From positions 920,570 through 984,569 of the forward strand of contig CAJFCJ010000019.1 in NCBI GenBank assembly GCA_904063045.1: 64,000 bases of DNA, read 5' to 3'. This DNA is from Dimorphilus gyrociliatus (taxonomy: Eukaryota > Annelida > Polychaeta > Dinophilidae). Position numbers and translations under genes: made by a program. Below are positions 26,671-35,978 of the stretch, in pieces. Under the pieces are notes generated by a model. The model searched no databases. It was not told the origin of the DNA and saw only the letters and a program-made list of their open reading frames with translations. Position 1 is the stretch's first letter. Each line of letters begins with the position of its first letter.

Positions 26671-26700
<30 letters not shown>
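26671..26700 (+). repeat. (GAT)10 microsatellite
   Basis: Ten perfect GAT units, flanked by looser AAT/GAT repeats from about 26633. Confidence 0.9.
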
Positions 26701-27344
26701 AAATAATTAAGTAAAAAAGAAACAAAAAATCAATTTCTTTTCTTTTACTTAATTCAATTCTCTTCAATCACATTCGTCAAAATGATGAAAAAAAAAGAGG
26801 CTATGAAATCTTTTCAATTAAAAAAAAAAAAAGCAAACAAAGAAAACTAAATGAAAAAAATGGAAAGGAACAAAATACAATATTAATAATAACAAATAAC
26901 AAGAAAATACATATTTTTTTCAATAATCTATCAATATTTAATAGAAGTCGATTATTAAATATAATATATATATAATATGAAAGAGCGGAGAGTAATGTAG
27001 AGGGTGTTTGAAGGTAAAGGGGGAAAAGGGGAAACAAAATGGCAGTATACTTTTTGAAACAAAAAATAGAGTATTGTTTGTAATTAATTAGTACTCGTTA
27101 ACTTGCAAATATATACTCTATAGGGTTTTTTAAGTATCAGATATCAACTTGCTACTCTACTTTCAATAATAATCTATGTAGTATACAGTATACTTGTATA
27201 CTGAATGTATATATATGTGTATATATATGTATATATATATATATATCCAAATAGATATACATAAATATATCAGTATATTTATATATACATATACATATAT
27301 ATATATATATATACGGTATATATATTATAATATAATACATAGTT

Positions 27345-27355
27345 TATATAAAAGG
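27345..27355 (+). promoter_or_regulatory. TATA box of the claudin-like gene
   Basis: TATATAAAAGG lies 53 bp upstream of the ATG at 27408, which would place the start of transcription near 27380 with a 5' UTR of about 30 nt. It is the clearest TATA box in the window. Confidence 0.6.
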
Positions 27356-27407
27356 GTAGAACAGTTTGGAAATTAGACGTTCTTTTTCATCACCGTTAAA
27401 AACAACC

Positions 27408-28265
27408 ATGTCGAATAGGTTCGTCAAACATGTCATACGTATTCTTATCGTTTCGGCGACCTTATCGCTAATTTGTGACATGTTGGCATTTTCTTTGCCA
27501 ATTTGGGTAGAATGGCGTAACAATTCTACTTCGACTTACGGAGGAGTTTGGTATATTGAAACTATTTTGTTAAAGAACGATACTGTATTAAGCTCTATCG
27601 AATGGAGTACCAAAGAGGAGTGGCTTGTAGCCTCCAGGGCTCTCATTATCATTGGGCCGTCTCTCATGTTGGTGGCTGTCGTCCTGTCCGTATTGGTAGC
27701 TGTCGATAGATTAACCTCATGTTCTATGCTTGTTATACCACTCTTTTGTTTCTTTTCTGGTAAGTTTTAATACTAGAAGCATTTTAAAATGTTTTTATAT
27801 GTATATATATATTGATAAGTATCCCTTAAGTTTATCTATTCGATAGGCGTCTCAATGACAGCTTCACTCGTAACCTTTGTGTTGAATATTGTTAGAGCTC
27901 CAGGAGCAACGCCTTTAAAAGGAAAGACCATTGAATTTTCTAGCTTAAAAATTCCATTTTGGCTGGGAGTGGCTGGAGCAACTCTTGCGTATTTTACAGT
28001 CGTTTGTCAAGCAATAGCTGATGAACTTAGGTGGAAAAAATCGAATGAAGAATCAAAAGGGACATCGTCCCGCACGGCAATTAATTCATCAATTAAGCAA
28101 AAGAAGGGTGGCAAAAAGAAGAAAGTAGGATTTCAAACAAAATTAGAAGAACCTTGGCAATCAAAAATTGAATGGACAGGCGTAACAAAATATAAGGAAT
28201 ACGATGATGTAGAAGCAATGCATGGTCCAAAATATATGTATGCGGCTAAAGTTGATGATTGGTAG
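27408..28265 (+). CDS. Claudin/PMP22-superfamily four-pass membrane protein, 256 aa
   Basis: Two exons, 27408-27759 and 27847-28265 (87-bp intron, phase 1). Four hydrophobic segments lie at about residues 9-31, 73-97, 100-128 and 148-169. After TM1 the first extracellular loop has LPIW...GGVW, resembling the claudin W-GLW signature, and carries possible N-glycosylation sites (NNST, NDT). The paired cysteines usual in that loop are missing. TM2 begins VASRALIII, like the claudin AARALM motif. The cytoplasmic tail is Lys-rich (QKKGGKKKK) and ends KVDDW, without a classical YV PDZ ligand. Superfamily membership is reasonable. Clarin (another Usher protein) has the same fold but no specific motif supports it. 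The role, at cell junctions or in membrane organisation, is inference. Confidence 0.7.
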
Positions 28266-29652
28266 CGGGAGTATAGTAATATATTTATAAAAAATAGTAC
28301 AGAAATACATTATTTATATATATATATATATATATAACATTTAAGCACAAAGTAAATATATAAGAATATATAACTATACAGTATATTTAAGTTATATTCT
28401 ATATATTTTGATTTATAAGAAGTAATATCTAAATAGTGTAACAGTTTTTTTTTATTTCACTTTTTTTTTCATTCTCTATCAAACTAGTTAGCTTCGTAAA
28501 CAAAAACGATAATAAAAGAATTTTGGTACAAAAAATTTGGATAGTTTATTGTTAATATTTTTATCGTTACATTAACGAAACATTCTGGGCACGTTTCATC
28601 ATTTTATTTCAATGACAGTAAACTAACGATAATTCACGCTATTATTGTAATGCAATAAGTATATGTTTACTATGTATAGGCTAATACGTTATTAACAATA
28701 ACTAATTAACAAGCCGTTAATTTCTTGAGTAAATACTGTATGTAATTATTCAGGATAGTTGATAATAGCGACCGTTCCGTTCTTTTCTGTCTAGCCAAAC
28801 TTGATTGTTTTTCTATTAATATTTTTCTATATACGTATATATATATATATATTTCTCTCTCTTTCTCTCTTTTTCTTTCTTTCTTTCTCTCTTTCCCTTC
28901 GTGTTGTATATTTAATAGTTCTGCTGGTGTTTTTGCTTTTTGCTATTTCTTTTTCATTTCATCTACCAATCCATCTTTCGTTACAAAAGAATGCAGATTG
29001 TCAGTCGCGTAATCTTTTAAAGAATAACCATGACTACTATTTTCCTATTTTATTTGCAATTTATTAATAAAAGTCAAAGAGGCAGAAGTATTAATATCCT
29101 TCGTCAACTCATCTTCTTTCCTATATTTTTCTTTTGCTCGTTTTGATTAAAAAACTGGTAAAACAATGTAGAAATTAAAGTGGAGGCAGGAGAGAGGGAG
29201 ACGCGAGGCGAGGGGGGAGAGATGGAGAGAGTGAGAGAAGAGAAAGAGAAAAAACAAAACCAATTACGTAGCGTAATTACCGGACGGCAGGCTAAAAGTA
29301 AGAGTAAATTATTATACAGAATTTATTATATGATTGATATCTAAAACAATGGGGAAGAGCGAACTAAAAGCCCATAAATTTTCGCCTGTTTCTACTGATT
29401 ATTTCCCAACTGATCCATGCACTTTTTTTTCTTATAGTTTTTTATTTTATAGTTTGTCAGCTAAAGTAATTAGATAATTACAGCAAATATATTGCTAACC
29501 GCCTACCGTAATTATGTCATCTGCCCATTTGTGATAAGAGCTATCAAACTATTTAGTATATATATATATACATATGAAACACGATATTGTCATTTTGTAT
29601 ATCCTTTAACAAAGGTTTGAAGAAGAGCATTAAACGAGAGAAAAAAAAAACA
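28266..29652. other. Intergenic region between the claudin-like and vWA genes
   Basis: AT-rich with (TA)n near 28316-28335 and 28840-28851, a CT-rich run at 28852-28895 and a GA-rich run at 29184-29250. An AATAAA at 28511-28516 may end the claudin-like transcript. An imperfect palindrome AATTACGTAGCGTAATT lies near 29272. I see no credible exon on either strand. Confidence 0.5.
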
Positions 29653-31318
29653 ATGTTTGGAAGAAAATTGAACGGGCTAACTGTCTTAATTCTATCGTTT
29701 ACCATCACCTATTCAACTGCGTGGTTGTCTGATGAGAAGGAGAGGTTCCTCAGGGATTTTTACCAACAGTACCGGAGGCAATTTGGGAACGATCAATCGA
29801 GTAAAGATTCTACGAATCATTTTACCTCTTTTCATAATACTATATAGACTTAACGTAATATTCAGAATGTAGAAAGCCGGCGGACATAATGTTTTTAGTG
29901 GACGAATCGACAACGATCGAGGAGGAAGACTTCCAGAAAGAACTTGATTTCGTTAGATCTATTATACCCAATTTGGCTATGGAAAGCAGTAAAGTTAGAG
30001 CTGGTTTGGAGTTGTTCGCTACTAATAGTCGACTGATTAGCGGTTTAAGTGGCGATAGTAAAAAGTTAGAGAGTAGCTTATCTGGTTTAGAACAGCAATT
30101 CGGTAATACCAGAATGGTAAAGGCTCTATCAATGGCAATGGATGAATTAAATAGAAACGCTAGAAAGAACGTCTCTAAAATCTTATTGTTCATTACCGAC
30201 GGTCTGCCAACAGATAACGAATATGATATGAAAAATATTATCCAAAGGGTTAAAAGTCATAATATTATTATTTTCAGTATTGCAGTTGGAACAGAGTACG
30301 TTGCAGCATTTTATAAAAATAATCAATATCTTTTATATAATTATTTCATTCTTTTATCCAAAATCTTCAATTAGATACAATGATGTCGCTACTTTGGCTG
30401 AATTAAAGAGTTTTGCAAGTGAACCAACTGACAAACACTTTTTCCACGTTGAAAATTACGACAGCTTAAAGAATCTATGGCCTTACATCAGTGAAACTTG
30501 TCAAACTGATTGCGCTGTTAAGGGTGAAACGGATATTATCTATTCAATTCCAGATTACTCTGGAATTGACGACTCGGTGGCTCTTGTCAACTATTTAGAT
30601 AGGGAGGCTAGGAAATATGAATCAGCAATCAAGAGGGGAGAAATTAGAATAGGTGTTGACTTTCAAATGATGAAAGAAAACGAAGGTTTCAATTTGAAAA
30701 CATACGAAAGGGAATTTGATGGAATGATAAAGGAACTGAAAGATTTTCGTTTTCTTGGCCTATCCAACACTTTCATAGAAGATATCGTAAACGACGCAAA
30801 TGTTGAATTTAAAAACGCCAATCGACCCGGTGCAAACAGAGTTGTCATTATTGTCGTTGACCTCCAACGTATAACCGCCGCATCACTTTCTCGGCAGGTT
30901 GCCAACTTGAAAACTGATACGGTATAAACAAAAAAATAATTTCTTTTAAATCAATTATTTCAGTTCTTTTCCTTAATTGAATTTTCTTTTTTCTTTTATC
31001 TCTTGTTTCTTAAAAAAAGGCAAAAAAACAAGATATAACCTATCCTATTACTTTCTACAGTACTTCCCTAGTCGTTGTTGTTATTGTTACTGTTGTTACT
31101 ATTATTATTATTATTATTATTAATGTTTTCTCATTATTTCTGTTCTTTTTCTTAAATAGTTGAACGTTGTCATTCTGGGAGTTGGAGGAGGTGATGATAA
31201 ATCCGATAATTCCGCACGTATTGAATTAAACAAGGCAAAACATATAAAATACTTTTCCTTCGATTCCTATGACGAAATCAACATTGATTTAGAAAAGACT
31301 TTGTGCGAAGGTTTGTAG
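29653..31318 (+). CDS. Secreted protein with tandem von Willebrand factor A domains, about 427 aa
   Basis: Exons 29653-29800, 29866-30295, 30375-30921, 31160-31318. The signal peptide is MFGRKLNGLTVLILSFTITYS. vWA domain 1 (about 55-205) has an intact metal-ion site: ADIMFLVDESTT gives D62-x-S64-x-T66, and the downstream ITDGLP supplies the Asp. Domain 2 (about 230-425) has the fold pattern (ANRVVIIVVDLQ, LNVVILGVG, then a final LCE) but its MIDAS position reads IPDYSGID and is degenerate, so it probably does not bind metal in the usual way. The short architecture recalls matrix or mucus vWA proteins; no specific family is recognised. The end is uncertain: the frame stops at 31318, but splicing 31310/31384 (73-bp intron, good acceptor) would give an end at 31394 with only GKR added. 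Confidence 0.8.
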
Positions 31319-31394
31319 AAAGGGAGATGGTGAAAATCGATGAAAGCTATCTAATCGACCGTATTCTCTTTTCATATTTACAGGAAAGCGTTAA

Positions 31395-31975
31395 AAGACG
31401 TTCGCAATTTTCTTCGTTCTTCTACCAAAATCACGCTTTTCTCTCTCTCTCTCTCTCACTCACTCACTCTCTCTCTCTCAATTGTCAGTTTTTGTATCTA
31501 CTTTGTATTTTAAGAAAAAGATGATAATATTATTTAAAAAAACGAAAGAGAGCATTTCTCTTTCTCTTCTCTTCTCTTCTCTCTTTTCTTCTATTCTCTA
31601 AAATCCTTTCTACCTTTTTTCTACTGTCACCAATAAAAAAAGAAAAAAAAAACAACATAAAACTTAACAAATAGCTTGGAATAGGAGAATTAAGGAGGGG
31701 GAACAACAAGGGACATAGACAGTTAGATAGAGAGAGTGAGAAAGAGAGAGAGAGATGGAGAGAAAGAGAAAAGACAGAGGAAGAAAAGGTGATTTTTTTT
31801 CTTTAAGAATAGAAATAAATTGAAAGATTAAAAAATAAAAAAAAGTATTAAATTTTTGTTTTTAATTATTGAAATATTAAAACGCAAAAACATGAATTCT
31901 CCTTAATAATCAGGTTTTCTGCTATAACAAAAAGAGAAACATTATATTAAAATATTTTATATTAAAATATATAGC
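31395..31975. other. Gap with CT/GA simple repeats
   Basis: CT-rich tracts (31440-31481, 31556-31595) and a GA-rich tract (31726-31792). 3' UTR sequence of the vWA gene (+) and of the small membrane protein gene (-) is expected here; no other gene seen. Confidence 0.5.
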
Positions 31976-32321
31976 TTATAAACATACATTGCCAATATCT
32001 AAACGTGAAAATTGTTCATGGCGGACGTCATCACCAAAATAGGCGCCTCGACGTCTTTCAGAGGACTCTATGTCGTATACATTCCCAGTTCTTTTCTGTA
32101 TAAAGAAATGTGTTTACTTTTTAAATTAATTTACAATGAATCTTGTCTTATTTTGAAGGTTTCTAATTGAAAATTATCAATTAGCCAATGAACAAATAAA
32201 TAAGATAAACGTTTCTTACTTTAATGGTAAGATATAGAAAGACAGATACGACAGAAACGAATATTATAATGAGTAGAGTTATTATTAAGTATATCCACCA
32301 CATTGCAAGCTGTGTCTGCAT
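31976..32321 (-). CDS. Small single-pass membrane protein, 73 aa (hand-assembled two-exon gene)
   Basis: Exon 1 is 32321-32220 (34 codons) and exon 2 is 32095-31976 (39 codons plus TAA). The intron is 124 bp, phase 0, with donor AAA|gtaagaa and acceptor tttatacag. Exon 1 starts MQTQLAMWWIY and is one continuous hydrophobic helix (about residues 6-32). Exon 2 is a polar, charged tail with KRTGNVYDIESSERRRGAYF and GDDVRHEQF, ending GNVCL. The switch from hydrophobic helix to charged tail exactly at consensus splice sites, with frame kept, supports a real gene. Topology is probably N-out with a cytosolic tail. I do not recognise the family. It is too short for standard ORF cut-offs. It could be an isolated chance pair of frames, but that is unlikely. 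Confidence 0.62.
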
Positions 32322-32568
32322 GCAACGTCTGTGTATTCAACTGGCGTTTTAGCAGTAAATAATTCGCTTTTTCACCTTCATTTACAACAAGTAAAGAAAT
32401 GGATGGGGCTAATAAAGTGAAAAGAGGACTTAAGTAGAAAAATAATTGTTGTAGTATTACATAAAGGCTAGCGCCATCTTTGGTATCTTAATTATTTTAC
32501 TAAACAAAAATTATTGATTAGCTATAGATTTGAAATAATAACAGACCATACTGTATATTATATTATAT

Positions 32569-32601
<33 letters not shown>

Positions 32602-32745
32602 CATATATACAACCTAATGCATGCTAATTCTGTTATATTGTTAATTTATGTATATGAAAAAAATATGACTGCATTTTGTGCATTGATGAGAATAATCACA
32701 TGTTCTGACCAACTGAGAGCATTTACATGTATTCGGTATATATCA
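32322..32745. other. Gap with (TA)n repeat
   Basis: A TA dinucleotide run at 32574-32602 and AT-rich flanks. GCTAGCGCCATCT at 32467-32479 resembles a CTCF core in reverse orientation. Upstream region of the minus-strand small membrane protein gene. Confidence 0.5.
32574..32602 (+). repeat. (TA)n microsatellite
   Basis: Fourteen TA units between the two minus-strand microprotein genes. Confidence 0.9.
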
Positions 32746-33019
32746 TCATTTCTCTTTGAAATCAGATGGTAGATTTGCCGCCTTTTTAATCTGAATCATA
32801 GCTAATTTATTTGCCTCTGATATAGATTTTGGAACTTTTTCTCTTTGCGCTTTCTGTAGGATAATTGAAAATATATTTTACTTATATTATCGCTCTTTTA
32901 TTTAGAGAGCATACCTCTATCGAACTATCATTTCTGCCAGTTACAATAACATATAAACCAACTCCTAAAATTGGATATCCAACTATTTGGATAATTTGCT
33001 TTATTTTATGATAGTTCAT
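32746..33019 (-). CDS. UQCC3-like mitochondrial small membrane protein, 70 aa (hand-assembled two-exon gene)
   Basis: Exon 1 is 33019-32915 (35 codons) and exon 2 is 32853-32746 (35 codons plus TGA). The 61-bp intron (gtatgc...ctacag, phase 0) has the usual size for this genome. The start is MNYHKIKQIIQIVGYP. A short hydrophobic helix ILGVGLYVIVTGR is followed by a charged stretch with QREKVPKSISEANKLA. That pattern resembles UQCC3, which has GVGYALLVIVTPG followed by a KEMP...REEAART region. UQCC3 is an inner-membrane factor for assembly of respiratory complex III. The short polar N-terminus plus one helix fits mitochondrial inner membrane insertion. Gene reality is well supported by coordinate, frame and splice agreement; family assignment is by eye and moderate. 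Confidence 0.65.
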
Positions 33020-33463
33020 AATTCGGGAATCTTCATTGACTTTGAGAAATTATTCTAGAGCTTTGGAAAAACACTCTTGTTCTTTTAGAACAAGTTAAAT
33101 AGTACAAATAAAAAAGAGCGGGAATATGATCAATTTATGTATTATATCTATATATATATATACGTATTTGATATATTGTATTAATACATTTATTTTCGTA
33201 AGTAGATAAGAATAACTAAAATATGAATAATAATACTATTTAGATCTGTATTTTATTATTCAATGTTAATTGTTCATTCAAATAGAAAAGTATATATATT
33301 TTAGCTATTTTTTTAACGTATATGCCGTATGAGACAAAGTATATAATCAAAAACGGATAATGTTTTCGTCTTTCTAATTTACTCTTTATTAGACCCGTTA
33401 AGCGAGTTCTTTTGATCAGGCCAATTTTCTTTGAAGGCTACTTTTTAATTATTTGTTGTGAAA
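33020..33463. other. Gap between UQCC3-like promoter and Deltex 3' end
   Basis: AT-rich. TTTATT at 33385-33390 is a minus-strand AATAAA that probably ends the Deltex transcript about 75 bp after its stop. The rest would be the UQCC3-like upstream region. No gene seen. Confidence 0.5.
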
Positions 33464-35136
33464 TTAATCTGAATCAATCATATCATCTGTAATATCTTGT
33501 TTGTGCAATTGTTGTCGAATAGCATCAAAGTATCCATCATCGGGAAAATCTTGTCTATTATATTGATAGAAGAGAAAGTTAGATATATTATGATTATTGT
33601 ACAGAATGTCATTAAAGTTTTAATACAATACCTATTAGTTTTTTGTGGCATTCCATTCCACAGAACTAAAAAAGGTTCATTTGGTCGGCAGCGTTTGACA
33701 GCGAACAGTACTCTCGCGTGAAAAGCGGAAGTTAATAAATCATGTATTTCTCGACCAGCCTCATTATTTGGCAAATAGGTAATATAGGTTGAGCCACTAT
33801 AGCTTTTTCCTATCATTGGATGACCATATGTTTGTATACCATCTGAAAAATCATAGCGAATGACTATTGTTCCGTAGCCTTCGTATCCATTTAGATCTGA
33901 TTTTTCCATGTCATAGCTCATTTTACCATTTCTTGGTTGACCAGGAACATTTCGAAATATAAGACATTCGCAAACAGGACATTTAGATCTATAACTTTTC
34001 AACATTTCACTTACACATTCATCGCAGTAGACGTGACCACAATTCAATCTTGTGGGCTTAAAGGGCTTATCCTGACAAATGGTACAGATTTCATCAGAGT
34101 CAAATGTTTGAGATATATCTAGAGGATTAAAATTAATATGCGTATCTTTCGATATAGAACTGACGGTGTCTCTTTTCCTTTTGGCTGTGGTGGGTTGTTT
34201 TGATGTACTTGAGATATTATTCGAACAATCCATAGGAGTTTCAGAATGTGTAACGTGCTGCTGTCTGGTTTCTAAATTGGATTTGTGAATTTTTGCAGGG
34301 TCTGAAGATACTTTATAATCAATTAATAGCCCAGCAAAAGCCGAGGCAAGTTCTTGGGTTTTCAAAGTTGTACTATCAGAGTTTAGCGATTCGACTATAT
34401 CTTGTAGTTTCGTTTGAGCTTGCTCTCTTATAACGGTTATAATATCCTGCTTGGAAAGTGATAAACCAGTCTGTATAGGTTTTATAAAGGGTTCTACAGA
34501 TTCAAAATTGATTTGGCGAGGACTGAGTGTGGTTTCTTCCCATGCTAACCTTGGACATATATGTTCGTCTTCATATTGTGTGTAGGCATCAACGAATGAA
34601 ACAACCGACCTCGAAAAATCAACTTTACTTGTCCTCCTTCTAGAAGATTCTTTACTGCAGATGCCACCTTCCACAAGCATTTCCGGTTTTTCGGTAAAGC
34701 CGAAAGAAAAACTAACATCATCATCACATTTTGTGTCTAAGGAAGAAAACGATATGATTTCTTTCTCTTTAGATAAAGTTGTCGTTGTTATATCCTTTTT
34801 ACCGACTTGAACTACATTTTCATAATTACCAAGAACTGAGTGGGCTTCTTTAATTGCTGACCAAGAGCCCTTCAAATTGAACTGACCATTCCTAAATCTT
34901 ATTTCTACACCGAGATTTTCTATTTCTCTTAATAATCTATCCATTGTTGCATTAAGGCCTGGCAATCTTTCAACTTCAACTAAAACTTTTCGAAATATCT
35001 GTTTGAAAATATGGGTGATATTATTAACAGATTAACATTTAAAAAGCCTACTTTCGTCTTACGCATTGAAAATATCAGAAAATATTGATAGTGGTTAAAA
35101 CTTCTTCTAATTTTCACTTACTCCTGATGGTTCCAT
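33464..35136 (-). CDS. Deltex-family RING-DTC E3 ubiquitin ligase (DTX3/DTX3L type), 490 aa
   Basis: Exons on the minus strand: 35136-35122 (only MEPSG), 34998-33632, 33554-33464; phases 0 and 2. An N-terminal part of about 300 residues with no recognised domain is followed by a C3HC4 RING (about 309-348: CTICQDKPF, NCGHVYCDEC, CPVC). The Deltex C-terminal domain follows directly (NVPGQPRNGKM, GYGTIVIRYDFSDGIQ, YLPNNEAG, VLWNGMPQKTNR) and ends QDFPDDGYFDAI. There are no WWE domains, so it is of the DTX3/DTX3L type and not the Notch-binding DTX1/2/4 type. RING-DTC proteins ubiquitinate proteins and can couple ubiquitin to ADP-ribose in DNA-damage responses. The minus-strand poly(A) signal is near 33390. 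Confidence 0.93.
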
Positions 35137-35978
35137 ATGAGAATTCAAGTTCAGTTAAAAAATATACAAATTTTAGGTGGTTACGAGACAGTTAAAGAGC
35201 AGGATTAGTTAATCCGTCTTACAAAAGTACCTCAATAGATTAAGAGTAAACATTCCAGTACTTACCAGGAAGTTACGTACAGTAGATCGTTAATCAATTG
35301 ACTATATTATTTCTTTAATTCGAAAAATGTCGATAAATTTTTTTTACAATTATTAAATATAATTCCTGTTTATGGTTTTTGAAAGTTTTATTCAGATACT
35401 ATTCACTCTGTTCACACAATTTTTAATGCAGCTGTGCGTATTATATGAATCATTTAGCAGACGACTACCGAATCATAGAAATCCTCCCATATTGCAGCGT
35501 ATTTCTTAAGAGCAAATTCATACCGTTAATCATGGAAATCAAATTGCTATAAACAAACGCTATTTCGCCTAAGCTAAAAATAAGATATAACTAATTAGAC
35601 ATCCTATTATGATTATTGTTAAGAAAATATATAAGATAACCTATAGATGGCGCGCAGTACAGGGTTGACAAATACCGTCATATCCGGTTATTCCATACAA
35701 ATAGTGGAGGCTGCTGAGTTGTGTATGACGAACGTGTCTATCTCGAATGATTTAGTCAGCGGTTGCAAACAGCCTACCAACTTACAGTAGAGCCTGATAT
35801 ATTGATTTTTTAATTTATCATCTGTTTTATATGAAGATCAAAAGCTGTCTTATAAAAGATCTTAATGTTTTCATGTGATTGTTCTAATCATCGATAATCA
35901 ATAATCGAAGCGTAATGCTGAAAGCTTATTATTTTTAATTTTACTTCAAGATAAACAAACATATATTTTATTATAAAA
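35137..35978. promoter_or_regulatory. Divergent interval between Deltex (-) and furin (+)
   Basis: About 840 bp separate the two ATGs. A CTCF-like ATAGATGGCGCG lies at 35644-35655. The 35640-35790 stretch has higher sequence complexity than its surroundings, so it may be the core promoter or a furin 5' UTR exon. No ORF of interest. Confidence 0.45.

Larger units (their letters stand above)
26423..27407. other. Globin-claudin-like intergenic region with simple repeats
   Basis: No gene seen. It holds a CTCF-like TGCCCTCTAGCGGC (26506-26519), a (GAT)n array (26671-26700), A-rich tracts near 26820, and a long TA-rich block (about 27200-27335) directly upstream of a TATA box. Open frames here come from the repeats. 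Confidence 0.6.

Noticed and set aside
26671-26700. Ten tandem units considered as a possible array element
   Set aside because: Three-base units without spacers; a plain microsatellite, not a CRISPR or satellite array.
27152-27376. Tyr/Ile-rich frames on both strands
   Set aside because: Pure TATATA repeat read as codons.
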